A stretch of DNA of 64,000 bases. It comes from Gillisella terrae (GTDB taxonomy: Bacteria; Pseudomonadota; Alphaproteobacteria; Rhizobiales; Rhizobiaceae). Location: positions 1-64,000 of the forward strand of contig NZ_SSOA01000012.1 of the NCBI RefSeq assembly GCF_004801395.1. The letters are read 5' to 3'. The notes below the pieces were generated by a model, which was not told where the DNA came from, did not search any database, and saw nothing but the letters and a program-made list of their open reading frames with translations. Shown here piece after piece: positions 45,891 to 54,340 of this stretch (position 1 is the stretch's first letter; each line of letters begins with the position of its first letter). The position numbers and the translations under genes were made by a program.

Positions 45891-47636
45891 TTAATAGCCC
45901 TTGGCAGAACCAGCAACCGCACGGCTGTCAATGGCTCCATAATAGCCATGGCCTTTGCCATCGACAATGTCAGCAAGGCTCTTGCCACCCACCAGAATAC
46001 CGGCGGCCTGACCCCAAACCGGGCCGCCAACACCGCCATCAAGCGTATAGCCCATGTCTTTCAGCTTGGCGATTGTGTCGGGCGAGAGGGCACAGGGCTC
46101 GTAATACACTTTGTCTGGCTGCCATTGATGGTGAATGCGCGGCGCATTGACGGCTTCTGAAATGTTCATGCCAAAATCCACCACGTTCAAAATCGCTTCC
46201 AGCGTGATGGTGATGATGCGTGAGCCGCCGGGGCTGCCAATCACCATAAAGGGCTTGCCATCCTTGGTGACAATGGTGGGGCTCATGGAGGAAAGCGGAG
46301 CCTTCTTTGGCGCAATCGCATTGGCCTCGCCCTGCACAAGACCATAGAGATTTGCCACACCCGGCTTGGAGGTAAAATCATCCATCTCATTGTTGAGCAA
46401 AATGCCGGTGCCGGGGGCAACAACGCCCGCGCCAAACGAGCCGTTGAGCGTATAGGTCACCGATACGGCGTTGCCATCCTTATCAATGATCGAATAATGG
46501 GTGGTTTCCGTGCTCTCTTTGCCGCCAAAGGGTTTGAGGTCGGCCGACTTTCCAGCCTCGCCGGGGGTGATCTTGGCGCGGATTTCGTCGGCGTAATCTT
46601 TAGAGAGCATTTTTGACAGCGGATTTTGGATGAAATCCGGATCGCCCAAGGCCGAATTGCGGTCCACATAGGCATAGCGCATGGCCTCAACCATCTCGCT
46701 GACCGTGCTGGCCGCGCCATAACCCTGTTCACGCAGCGGATAGGCCTCGAGAATATTGAGGATTTCGCAAATGATCACCCCGCCAGACGAGGGCGGTGGC
46801 GAGGAAATAATGTGATAGCCATGATAATCGCACTCAACCGGCTTTAATTCACGCGCTGCATAGGTGTGAAAATCCTCAACGCTCAAAATGCCCTTGCCAG
46901 CCTCGCTTGCCTTGGCAATGGCCTCGGCTGGCATGCCTTTATAAAACGCATCCGGCCCTTTGGCGGAAATGCTTTCCAGCACCTTGGCCAGATCGGGCTG
47001 TTTCAGCACTTCGCCAGCACCATAAGGAGCGCCGTCGGCCTTTAGGAATATTTTCTTTGCCTCTGGATCTTTCACTAAGCGGGCGGCACCGCCTGCCAAA
47101 ATGCTGGCATCACCCTGATTGAGAGTAAATCCGTCCTTGGCCAGTTGAATGGCTGGTGCCAACAAGTCCTCACGGTCTTTGGTGCCGTATTTTTCGCGCG
47201 CCAGCTCCAGCCCTTTGACGGTGCCGGGCACACCGACGGCCAGATAACCATCCAGGCTCGCACGCGGCACAACATTGCCTTTGTCATCGAGATACATGTT
47301 TTTGGTGGCGGCCAGCGGGGCTTTTTCGCGAAAATCAATGAAATCCGTTGTGCCATCCTTGAGGCGCAGCGTCATAAAGCCGCCACCGCCGATATTGCCC
47401 GCTGTTGGGTAAACCACCGCCAGCGCATAACCCACGGCCACAGCCGCATCCACGGCATTGCCACCATGTTTCAACACATCCACACCCACATCGGTTGCCA
47501 GATGCTGGGCCGTGACCACCATGCCATTGTCGCCCTGCACCGGGGCAGGGGAGGCGGCATAAAGCGGCGAGAGGGGAAGGAGGGTCAGGCTGAAACAGGT
47601 GAAGCGAAATGCAGTTCTGGCAGTGGAAAAAGCCAT
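45891..47636 (-). CDS. ggt: Gamma-glutamyltranspeptidase Ggt
   Basis: A 581-residue periplasmic precursor with a signal peptide (about 1-27). The self-cleavage site and N-terminal nucleophile is Thr in ESTETTHYSIIDKDGNAVS (about residue 390). GGGGFMTLRLKDG and PLSSMSPTIVTKDGKPFMVI, and GSPGGSRIITI in the small subunit, complete the active site. It moves or hydrolyses gamma-glutamyl groups of glutathione. The start at 47636 gives a signal peptide; the open frame runs on to 47723. It is monocistronic. Confidence 0.94.
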   Translation of the reverse strand: MAFSTARTAFRFTCFSLTLLPLSPLYAASPAPVQGDNGMVVTAQHLATDVGVDVLKHGGNAVDAAVAVGYALAVVYPTAGNIGGGGFMTLRLKDGTTDFIDFREKAPLAATKNMYLDDKGNVVPRASLDGYLAVGVPGTVKGLELAREKYGTKDREDLLAPAIQLAKDGFTLNQGDASILAGGAARLVKDPEAKKIFLKADGAPYGAGEVLKQPDLAKVLESISAKGPDAFYKGMPAEAIAKASEAGKGILSVEDFHTYAARELKPVECDYHGYHIISSPPPSSGGVIICEILNILEAYPLREQGYGAASTVSEMVEAMRYAYVDRNSALGDPDFIQNPLSKMLSKDYADEIRAKITPGEAGKSADLKPFGGKESTETTHYSIIDKDGNAVSVTYTLNGSFGAGVVAPGTGILLNNEMDDFTSKPGVANLYGLVQGEANAIAPKKAPLSSMSPTIVTKDGKPFMVIGSPGGSRIITITLEAILNVVDFGMNISEAVNAPRIHHQWQPDKVYYEPCALSPDTIAKLKDMGYTLDGGVGGPVWGQAAGILVGGKSLADIVDGKGHGYYGAIDSRAVAGSAKGY

Positions 47637-47730
47637 ATCGAAAGGTCTCCAGACTATATTTTGAACCCCGAGTATTTTTATGATGAGGGATGCGCCAATC
47701 TCTTCGCGGTCCCACGATGTCATTCCTACG

Positions 47731-47763
47731 GCATAATTCTGGAAATCGGAATCAATTTCAAGT
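47731..47763 (-). repeat. Decayed copy of the ~60-bp hairpin repeat
   Basis: GCATAATTC, GGAAATCGGAATCAATTTCA: matches half of the inverted repeat unit with several changes. It lies between ggt and the MarR gene. Confidence 0.55.
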
Positions 47764-47810
47764 TTGACAGGTTTTGGCCACGCTGCCTCAGGCAGAATGG
47801 CTGGTCTGCT

Positions 47811-48356
47811 CTATTCGTCGCTCTGCAGTTCTTTTGATCCCATATCCTTGAACAGCTTTGGGGTGCGGCAATCAAGATCGCGTATGAAGCGGCTGAAGAG
47901 TTGCTCAAACTGATGGATGTCTTCTACGCTCCAGTCTTGCAGCGTATGGCCCAAAACCTCTCGGCGAACCCGCTCAAAGTGCGCGTTCAACTCCTGGCCG
48001 CGCTTGGTCAGCGTAACAATAGCGCGTCTGGCATCCTGTTGGGAAACACCGCGTTGCAACATGCCCTGTCGCACCAGATCAGCCACAATGCGGCTGGCGC
48101 GCGATGGGTCAATCCGCATCTGCTCGGCCACAGAGCCAACCGTGACCTCCTGATATAGCCCGGTGTGGGCCACGATTTTGACGATATCAAAATGCGACAA
48201 CTCCATACCGTGGCCCTCAGCCAACTGGCTGAGCGCAATGCGCGACATAAACCTGCGGCCCATCATCATGCGCAGATGGCCCATGGTGTTGGCAATGCCA
48301 TCAATCGAGGCATCCAGCGCAGGTGAGGTTTCGGTGTTCAAATCATCAGCGTTCAT
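47811..48356 (-). CDS. MarR-family regulator
   Basis: A 181-residue winged-helix protein. The recognition region is VGSVAEQMRIDPSRASRIVA (about residues 72-91), the wing DARRAIVTLTKRG (about 108). The C-terminal dimer helix is longer than usual by ~20 residues. It is divergent from the DHA2 efflux pump gene with 116 bp between them and a perfect 12-bp palindrome, so it most likely represses the pump and itself in response to a toxic ligand. Confidence 0.9.
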   Translation of the reverse strand: MNADDLNTETSPALDASIDGIANTMGHLRMMMGRRFMSRIALSQLAEGHGMELSHFDIVKIVAHTGLYQEVTVGSVAEQMRIDPSRASRIVADLVRQGMLQRGVSQQDARRAIVTLTKRGQELNAHFERVRREVLGHTLQDWSVEDIHQFEQLFSRFIRDLDCRTPKLFKDMGSKELQSDE

Positions 48357-48403
48357 TCTGTCTGCCTAGCACAAAGATCTGTTCAAGAAAATATGTGCTT
48401 TTA

Positions 48404-48423
48404 GCATATATATGCAATTGACA
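48404..48423. promoter_or_regulatory. Palindrome and -35 box between marR and the efflux pump
   Basis: GCATATATATGC (48404-48415) is perfect and followed by TTGACA at 48418-48423, 50 bp from the pump start. The overlap of operator and -35 region fits MarR repression. Confidence 0.5.
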
Positions 48424-48472
48424 AATATTTTTTCTCTGCGCATTTTGCATCTGCAACTTGAGAGATTTTCCC

Positions 48473-50017
48473 ATGGATACCAATAGCCACACACACGCGG
48501 CGGCCAAAGCGCCTGCCGCGCCGGAATTTCAGTCGCTGGTGCCCGATGCGCGCCTGCGCGTGGTGCTTTATTGCTTTTTGATGACGGCGTTGTTTATGGC
48601 AACGCTGGACAATCAGATTGTCTCAACCGCTTTGCCCACCATTGTCGGTGAGTTTGGCGAGCTTGAGCGCTTTGGCTGGGTGGGATCGGCCTATCTGCTG
48701 GCAACATCCGCCGTCATGCCGCTTTATGGCAAGCTGGGTGATCTGTTTGGCCGAAAATATGTGATGATGGCAGCAATTTTCATCTTCACCATTGGTTCGC
48801 TGGTCTGCGGGCTGGCGGTATCGATGAACACGCTGATTGCGGCACGCGTGCTGCAAGGTCTTGGCGGCGGTGGCATCATGGTGTCGATCTTTTCCATCAA
48901 TGCCGATTTGTTTGAGCCACGGGTGCGGGCGCGTTATCAAAGCTATTCCAGCCTGGTGCTGGTGGCCTCCGGGGCCATTGGTCCAACGCTCGGCGGGTTC
49001 TTGAGTGATACAATCGGCTGGCGGTCGATCTTTCTGGTCAATCTGCCCATAGGTATTATCGTGCTGGCAGGACTTGCCTTTTTCCTGCCCTATCGCAAAC
49101 CAATGCGCCGCCCAAAAATTGACTATGCTGGCGTTTTGCTGCTGGCCGGTGCTGTCACAAGCGTGGTCTTTTGGGCCGATAGCGGCCAGATTTTCGGCTC
49201 AATGTTTGCGCCCGCCAGTCTCGGCGTTGTGGGTTTTGGCATCGTCTGTGCAACCTTGTGGGTGCAGGTGGAAAAGCGCGCGCCTGAGCCGGTGGTGCCG
49301 CTCAGCCTGTTCAAAAGCCGCACGGTTTGCCTGTTGTGGGTGCTGTCTATTTGCTCCGGATCTGTTGGCATTGGCTCGGTCAATTATGTCGCGCTGTTTT
49401 TGCAATCCACCACCGGCCTGTCACCCAGCATGGCGGGGCTTTTGTTCATTGCCGTCACCGGCGGCATTGCCATTGGCTCGCTCAACAGCGGAAGGCTGAT
49501 CGCGCGCACAGGCCGCTACAAGATCTTCGGCATGATCAGCGCGGGCGGCAGTTGCCTTGCCTTTTTCATCTTCAGCCAATTGCCGGTCGGCATGCCGATT
49601 TTTGTCTATGCGATGTTGATGCTCATGCAGGGCATCAGTGTGGGAATCGGTCAGCAGGTGCCGGTTATCGGGGTGCAAAATGCAGCCCAGCCGCGTGATC
49701 TTGGTGCCGCGACCGGCACAGTCACCCTGACGCGCATGGGTGGTGCGTCGCTGGCCATGTCGATTTATGGCGCAGTGCTCTCGGCCTTTATTGCGAAAAG
49801 CGCTGCCATCCCCGGCGTCACCGATATTGAAAAGCTGACACCGGCCGCCATGGCGCAACTGGATGAGCATACCCGTGCACTGGTGGCGCAAACTTACGCT
49901 CACGCCTTTAGCCCGGTGTTTCTGAGCATGTCGATGTTGATTTTCTGTGGCTTTGTCGCGGCTTGCCTGTTGCAGAACGTGCAATTGCCAACAATGCATA
50001 AAAAAACCGCCCCGTAA
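48473..50017 (+). CDS. MFS multidrug efflux transporter, DHA2 (14-TMS) family
   Basis: A 514-residue membrane protein with about 14 hydrophobic segments. Motif D1, FMATLDNQIVSTALPTI, is near residue 50. The A motif YGKLGDLFGRKYVMM (about 87) and motif C-like GAIGPTLGGFLSDTIGWR (about 165) are drug:H+ antiporter signatures. The start at 48473 (MDTNSH) is preferred; the frame begins five codons earlier. It is controlled by the divergent MarR gene. Its stop codon lies in the loop of the terminator of the convergent nitroreductase gene. Confidence 0.93.
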   Translation: MDTNSHTHAAAKAPAAPEFQSLVPDARLRVVLYCFLMTALFMATLDNQIVSTALPTIVGEFGELERFGWVGSAYLLATSAVMPLYGKLGDLFGRKYVMMAAIFIFTIGSLVCGLAVSMNTLIAARVLQGLGGGGIMVSIFSINADLFEPRVRARYQSYSSLVLVASGAIGPTLGGFLSDTIGWRSIFLVNLPIGIIVLAGLAFFLPYRKPMRRPKIDYAGVLLLAGAVTSVVFWADSGQIFGSMFAPASLGVVGFGIVCATLWVQVEKRAPEPVVPLSLFKSRTVCLLWVLSICSGSVGIGSVNYVALFLQSTTGLSPSMAGLLFIAVTGGIAIGSLNSGRLIARTGRYKIFGMISAGGSCLAFFIFSQLPVGMPIFVYAMLMLMQGISVGIGQQVPVIGVQNAAQPRDLGAATGTVTLTRMGGASLAMSIYGAVLSAFIAKSAAIPGVTDIEKLTPAAMAQLDEHTRALVAQTYAHAFSPVFLSMSMLIFCGFVAACLLQNVQLPTMHKKTAP

Positions 50018-50027
50018 GGGGGCGGTT
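49999..50027 (-). terminator. Terminator of the nitroreductase gene, inside the pump 3' end
   Basis: AACCGCCCC, 5-base loop, GGGGCGGTT; on the minus strand a T7 tract follows. The loop contains the TAA stop of the efflux pump, so the two genes share these bases. Confidence 0.85.
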
Positions 50028-50035
50028 CTTCTGTC

Positions 50036-50668
50036 TTACTTTACCTCGATCACGAAGTCTTCGCGGGCGCGGCGCACCTTTTTCAGGTTGACCAGCCAGT
50101 CGTTTTCCGGCTCACGATAGCCAAGCGGCAAAATGGCAACCGAGCGCAGACCCTTGGCGCGCAGGTCGAGAATCTCGTCAAGTGCTGTCGGGTCAAAGCC
50201 TTCCATCGGGGTGGCATCAACGCCTTCAAAGGCAGCAGCCGTGATGGCCAGACCAAGCGCAATATAGGCCTGACGGGCGGCGTGTTCGAAATTCACCTGC
50301 GCATCGCGGGGCGGATAGGTATCCAGCAGCATTTTGCGGTAGTTTTCCCAGCCCTCGCTGGTGAAATTACGCTCAGCATTGACCAGATCAAACATGGTGT
50401 TGATGCGCTCTGCGGTGTAATTGTCCCAGGCTGCAAAGACCAGAAGATGCGAGCAATCGGTAATCTGACCCTGATTCCACGCAATCGGCTTGATCTTTTC
50501 GCGGATTTCCTTGTTGGTCACCACCAACAGCGTGAAGGGCTGCAATCCGCTGGATGTGGGCGCAAGGCGAGCAGCTTCAACGATGCGCTCTACCTTGTCT
50601 TCTGGCACGGCCTTGGAAGGGTCCATTTTCTTTGCGGCATAACGCCAGTTCAATTTTTCAAGAAGCAC
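50036..50668 (-). CDS. NAD(P)H nitroreductase (NfsB-like)
   Basis: A 210-residue flavoprotein. It opens LLEKLNWRYAAKKMDPSKAV and has RLAPTSSGLQPFTLLVVTNK, the FMN-binding N-terminal region, and ILPLGYREPENDWLVNLKKV at the end, as in NfsB/dihydropteridine reductase enzymes. GTG at 50668 is chosen as start because GAAAGG lies 8 bp upstream and the length fits the family; a longer frame to 50941 overlaps non-coding repeat DNA. It probably reduces quinones and nitro compounds. Confidence 0.88.
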   Translation of the reverse strand: MLLEKLNWRYAAKKMDPSKAVPEDKVERIVEAARLAPTSSGLQPFTLLVVTNKEIREKIKPIAWNQGQITDCSHLLVFAAWDNYTAERINTMFDLVNAERNFTSEGWENYRKMLLDTYPPRDAQVNFEHAARQAYIALGLAITAAAFEGVDATPMEGFDPTALDEILDLRAKGLRSVAILPLGYREPENDWLVNLKKVRRAREDFVIEVK

Positions 50669-50940
50669 GAATAATACCTTTCGTGGAAATGTCGATGAGC
50701 CCCATGTAAGGAGCGCCATTGAAATCGGCAATCGCAGCGCACAATAAAAATATTCGCTCTGATGAACACTGTGTTCAGGAAATATCACCCTGTGATAAAC
50801 TGGCTTACAGAGCCTCTCACCAAATATGGCGCACAAAGGACGCGGTAGCACTTTTAAGCGGTAGGCATTTGTGAAAATCCTCCAGCTTCGCGCCAGTCGG
50901 CTTTGGCATGGTGGGAGCCTGTTCGAACTGGATTGAGGCA

Positions 50941-51234
50941 ATGTCGTTGAAAATTTTCTCTCGCTTCCTGTCTGCGCTGGCCCGTCCGGCTCTGCTGGTT
51001 TTGACGGGGCTGGCGCTTTTCGCCTTGGGTGGCTGCTTGTTTGTCACCGATACCACCCTGACGGACCCGGATGTGTTTGCCGCTCAAACGGCCCCGGTCT
51101 GGGATCGCCCCGCCGTTGAGAGGCCTTTGCCGCAAAGGCCCAGTGGTCTTGGCAATCTGTATCAGACACAGTTTCACCAGACTTATGGCATGCAGGCCCC
51201 TGCAAATCCGGTTTCCAACATGGCCAGCCGATAG
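50941..51234 (+). CDS. Small lipoprotein, paralogue of the L,D-transpeptidase N-terminus
   Basis: A 97-residue lipoprotein precursor. The signal ends ALFALGGC, so the Cys at about residue 34 is lipidated. The mature part has LTDPDVFAAQTAPVWDRPAV and NLYQTQFHQTYGMQAP, closely resembling VNPAVFAAETAPVWGPAA and QLYETSYASPF in the next gene. It has no YkuD catalytic domain. It therefore looks like a duplicate of the linker of the downstream transpeptidase that lost the enzyme domain. No known function; a role with the transpeptidases in the envelope is inference. Confidence 0.75.
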   Translation: MSLKIFSRFLSALARPALLVLTGLALFALGGCLFVTDTTLTDPDVFAAQTAPVWDRPAVERPLPQRPSGLGNLYQTQFHQTYGMQAPANPVSNMASR

Positions 51235-51333
51235 GGCTCTCGCCTTGTCCAGTCTGACACCAGTCGCAGCTGCCATGCTTGCGGCATAACGACAGCATTG
51301 GTTGCCAGATATGGCACACAAAACTCGCTGTCG

Positions 51334-51395
51334 TGCTTTAAATCTGCTGCATAATTTTCGCCTTGAATCCACTCGGATTTAAAGAATTATGCAGT
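51334..51395 (+). repeat. ~60-bp dispersed hairpin repeat, copy C
   Basis: Contains TTTAAATCTGCTGCATAATT and ends AAAGAATTATGCAGTC, same orientation as copies A and D. It lies between the small lipoprotein and the first L,D-transpeptidase. Confidence 0.82.
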
Positions 51396-51414
51396 CATCC
51401 GTGCGGGTTGCTTG

Positions 51415-52251
51415 ATGTCGTTGAAGTCCTTTGTCGCTCAAAGCGCGAGTTTGCGCCCATCCTCCTTGATGGTGGCAGCCTGTGCGCTTGCTTTGTTGGG
51501 AGGCTGTCAGTCTGAGCGGGGCGTTCGGCCGGTCAATCCTGCGGTTTTTGCCGCCGAAACGGCACCCGTCTGGGGGCCTGCGGCGCAGGCGGCGTTTGCT
51601 GGCCGGGATCGGAGCCAGTCTTTGGAGCAATCCTCGGGCCAATATCCGGGTCAATCTCCAGATCAGCTTTATGAAACCTCGTATGCTTCGCCCTTTGCCA
51701 CGCCGATGCAAAAGGCAATTTACGGCCAGATGGTTGATGACGGCCATACGTTGAACGCCATTCCGCTGGAGCGGGTCAATCGCCGTTTTCTGCGTCAGGA
51801 AGTGGATTATCCCACCAATGAGCGCCCCGGCACCATCGTGGTCGATACGCAGGCTCATTATCTTTATCTGGTGGAGCGCAACGGCAAGGCAATTCGCTAT
51901 GGCGTGGGGCTTGGCAAGCAAGGCTTTGCCTGGAAAGGCCGTGGCGTCATTCAGTTCAAAAAAGCCTGGCCGCGCTGGACACCCAGCGATGATATGGTGG
52001 CGCGCTCACCGGATTTGCGCGCCTATTCGGCAGCAGAAGGTGGGTTGGAGCCGGGCTTGCGCAATCCATTGGGTGCGCGCGCCATGTATATTTTCCAAAA
52101 TGGCAAGGATACGCTCTATCGTGTGCATGGCACGCCGGATTGGCAATCGGTGGGCAAGGCGGTGTCGTCGGGCTGTGTGCGCATGTTCAATCAGGATGTG
52201 ATTGATTTGTATGAGCGTGTGTCGCCAAAGGCTGAAATTGTCGTTTTGTGA
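51415..52251 (+). CDS. L,D-transpeptidase lipoprotein (YkuD domain), copy 1
   Basis: A 278-residue protein. The signal ends ALALLGGC (lipobox). A linker of ~110 residues carries NPAVFAAETAPVW, shared with the upstream lipoprotein. The YkuD domain (about 145-278) has GTIVVDTQAHYLYLVERNGK and the active-site block YRVHGTPDW...SSGCVRMFNQDVIDLY with catalytic His and Cys. It makes 3-3 cross-links in peptidoglycan or attaches proteins to it. The ATG at 51415 is used; the codon before is TTG. About 60% similar by eye to copy 2. Confidence 0.9.
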   Translation: MSLKSFVAQSASLRPSSLMVAACALALLGGCQSERGVRPVNPAVFAAETAPVWGPAAQAAFAGRDRSQSLEQSSGQYPGQSPDQLYETSYASPFATPMQKAIYGQMVDDGHTLNAIPLERVNRRFLRQEVDYPTNERPGTIVVDTQAHYLYLVERNGKAIRYGVGLGKQGFAWKGRGVIQFKKAWPRWTPSDDMVARSPDLRAYSAAEGGLEPGLRNPLGARAMYIFQNGKDTLYRVHGTPDWQSVGKAVSSGCVRMFNQDVIDLYERVSPKAEIVVL

Positions 52252-52407
52252 CGTTATGCCGCGGGTCGCCAGTGATGGCGTAAACGTGATCGATATCGAG
52301 CCTAAATTGACAATTATCAAGCAGTTTTGGTTAAAATTAACTTGGCGGAACTAAATCGCCTGCTCTATGTTATAAGTGTCTCTGATCAGCAGGATATTGT
52401 TGCCTTT

Positions 52408-53133
52408 ATGAATCGTTCTGAACTTTCCCGCCGCGGCTTGTTGTCGCTTGGTGGCCTTGGGGCCGCTACTCTCCTCTCCAGTTGCGTTTCTCCCTATCGC
52501 CCACCGGTCTATGCAGAACCCACCCTTGGGGGTGCGTTGTCGCAATCGGGTGCGGGGGCGGGGCCTATGGCACCCTCAAAGGCAGAACTGGATGCCATGT
52601 ATGGGCAGATGGTGGATGGCGGTTTCGTTATTCCCGCCATTCCCTATGAGCGGATTCCGCCGCGTTATTATCGTCAGCGGGTTACAGCACCAGCCGGTTA
52701 TCCGGTCGGTACCATTGTGGTCGATACACCAAACCGCTTTCTCTATCTCATTGAGCGCGGCGGCACGGCCATGCGCTACGGCGTTGGCATTGGCCGCGAA
52801 GGCTTTGCATGGCAGGGCGAGGGGGTTATTCAATGGCGTCAGAAATGGCCAAAATGGACACCGCCGGATGAAATGGTGGCTCGTCAGCCGCAATTGGCCA
52901 AATATTCCGCCGCCAATGGCGGTATGGCTCCCGGTTTGATGAATCCCTTGGGTGCGCGCGCCTTGTATATTTTCCAAAATGGCAAAGACACGCTCTATCG
53001 CCTGCATGGCTCACCAGAATGGAACTCCATCGGCAAGGCCATGTCATCAGGCTGTGTGCGCCTGATGAACCAGGATATTATTGATCTTTATGACCGCGTG
53101 CCAGAAAAGGCCCGCATCATTGTGCTTCAGTAA
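52408..53133 (+). CDS. L,D-transpeptidase lipoprotein (YkuD domain), copy 2
   Basis: A 241-residue protein. The N-terminus has a twin-arginine pattern, SRRGLLSLGGLG, followed by the lipobox LLSSC, so Tat export of a lipoprotein is possible. AMYGQMVDGGFVIPAIPYER starts the conserved part, and YRLHGSPEWNSIGKAMSSGC supplies the catalytic His and Cys. It is clearly duplicated from copy 1 (identical GARA-YIFQNGKDTLYR). The start at 52408 gives the signal sequence; the frame extends 27 codons upstream. It ends 2 bp from the convergent ohrR gene. Confidence 0.9.
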   Translation: MNRSELSRRGLLSLGGLGAATLLSSCVSPYRPPVYAEPTLGGALSQSGAGAGPMAPSKAELDAMYGQMVDGGFVIPAIPYERIPPRYYRQRVTAPAGYPVGTIVVDTPNRFLYLIERGGTAMRYGVGIGREGFAWQGEGVIQWRQKWPKWTPPDEMVARQPQLAKYSAANGGMAPGLMNPLGARALYIFQNGKDTLYRLHGSPEWNSIGKAMSSGCVRLMNQDIIDLYDRVPEKARIIVLQ

Positions 53134-53135
53134 AA

Positions 53136-53594
53136 CTACTCTTGCGCGGCGGCATTCAACCTGCCGCGCAAGGCTTGCAATTGCTCGCGCAGGGCAGCCA
53201 CCTCGTCAAGGCTGCATCCCAGAGCATGGCCCACCTCTGCCATGACATTGACAGCCTGATCTTGCAGCTCGCGGCCCTTTGGGGTCAGCGACACGGTGAC
53301 CTGCCGCTCATCTTTTGCATCGCGCTGCCGTTTGACGTAATCCGCCTGTTCCAGACGCTTGAGCAGGGGGGAGAGCGTGCCACTGTCCAGCCCCAGCTTT
53401 TGCCCCAACGACTTGACGGCCAGATGGTCCTCTTCCCACAACACCATCATCACCAGATATTGCGGATAGGTAAGGCCAAGCGGCTCCAGCAGAGGCTTGT
53501 AGGTGCGCGTCAGCGCCAGCGATGCGCCGTAAAGCGCAAAGCATAGCTGCTTGTCCAATATCAGGTCTTTCTTCAACGCGTCATGATCTTCCAT
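53136..53594 (-). CDS. ohrR: Organic hydroperoxide regulator OhrR (MarR family)
   Basis: A 152-residue MarR protein. LDKQLCFALYGASLALTRTY near residue 15 contains the single reactive Cys that senses organic peroxide. The HTH is VKSLGQKLGLDSGTLSPLLK (about 61-80) and the wing RDAKDERQVTVSLTPKG. The start at 53594 gives the typical OhrR N-terminus; a longer frame reaches 53744. It is divergent from ohr, 255 bp apart, with an OhrR-type dyad between. Confidence 0.93.
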   Translation of the reverse strand: MEDHDALKKDLILDKQLCFALYGASLALTRTYKPLLEPLGLTYPQYLVMMVLWEEDHLAVKSLGQKLGLDSGTLSPLLKRLEQADYVKRQRDAKDERQVTVSLTPKGRELQDQAVNVMAEVGHALGCSLDEVAALREQLQALRGRLNAAAQE

Positions 53595-53755
53595 TGCCTG
53601 ATCCTGCTGGTCTATCTGCAACAAGCCCCGCCTTAAGCCTGGCCCTAAACAAGCCTTGTTGCCAACCACAGGTCTCACTGTGGCGGAACGATTGTCATCT
53701 TTGATCGTTATTGTCATGGAAAGATAAAAAAATGCAATGTGCAAAAAACAGTTGC

Positions 53756-53772
53756 GCGCAATTTAATTGTGC
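53756..53772. promoter_or_regulatory. OhrR operator candidate
   Basis: GCGCAATTTAATTGTGC is a 17-bp dyad with one mismatch and matches the AATT-rich palindromes bound by OhrR proteins. It lies 78 bp upstream of ohr and about 160 bp from ohrR. Confidence 0.65.
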
Positions 53773-53849
53773 GATATTAAAAATGCCAACGGCACCGCAC
53801 TGCCGCACAGGTTCACAACTAAAAGAGTTCAACCGAGAAGGAGAAAGCC

Positions 53850-54272
53850 ATGTCTATTCTTTACACCACGAAAGCTTCTGCAACGGGTGGCCGCGAAGGT
53901 CGCGCAATCTCTGAAAACGGCGTTCTGGACGTCACCTTGACCACGCCAAAGGAACTGGGCGGCAATGGTGCCACCGGCACCAACCCTGAGCAGCTGTTTG
54001 CTGCCGGTTATTCGGCCTGCTTCCTTGGCGCATTGAAGTTCGCGGCCGGTCAGCAGAAGGTGAAGGTGCCGGAAGACGCCAAGGTGACCGCAACGGTTGG
54101 TATTGGTCCGCGTGATGATGGCAAGGGCTTTGGCATCGAAGTGTCGATCAGCGTTGATCTGCCCGGTATTGACCGCGAAACCGGCGAAAAGCTGGTCGCC
54201 GCCGCCCATATCGTCTGCCCTTACAGCCACGCCATGCGCACTTCCACCGAAGTGTCGGCAACGCTTGCGTAA
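53850..54272 (+). CDS. ohr: Organic hydroperoxide reductase Ohr
   Basis: A 140-residue Ohr/OsmC protein, normal length. The peroxidatic Cys is in AAGYSACFLGALKF (about residue 57) and the resolving Cys in HIVCPYSHAMR (about 122). TNPEQLFAAGYS matches the family core. It reduces lipid and alkyl hydroperoxides, taking electrons from lipoylated proteins. GAAGGAGAAAGCC precedes the ATG, and a strong terminator follows at once. Confidence 0.96.
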   Translation: MSILYTTKASATGGREGRAISENGVLDVTLTTPKELGGNGATGTNPEQLFAAGYSACFLGALKFAAGQQKVKVPEDAKVTATVGIGPRDDGKGFGIEVSISVDLPGIDRETGEKLVAAAHIVCPYSHAMRTSTEVSATLA

Positions 54273-54291
54273 TTTGCTCTTGTTTCAATGC

Positions 54292-54319
54292 AAAAGGCCG
54301 GGAGCGATCCCGGCCTTTT
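54292..54319 (+). terminator. Terminator of ohr, also usable by the opposite strand
   Basis: AAAAGGCCGGGA, GCGA loop, TCCCGGCCTTTT: a 12-bp perfect stem with A/T tails on both sides. It stands between convergent ohr and the chemoreceptor at 54341, so it may serve both. Confidence 0.9.
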
Positions 54320-54340
54320 GGTATTCTATTGTCATGACGT

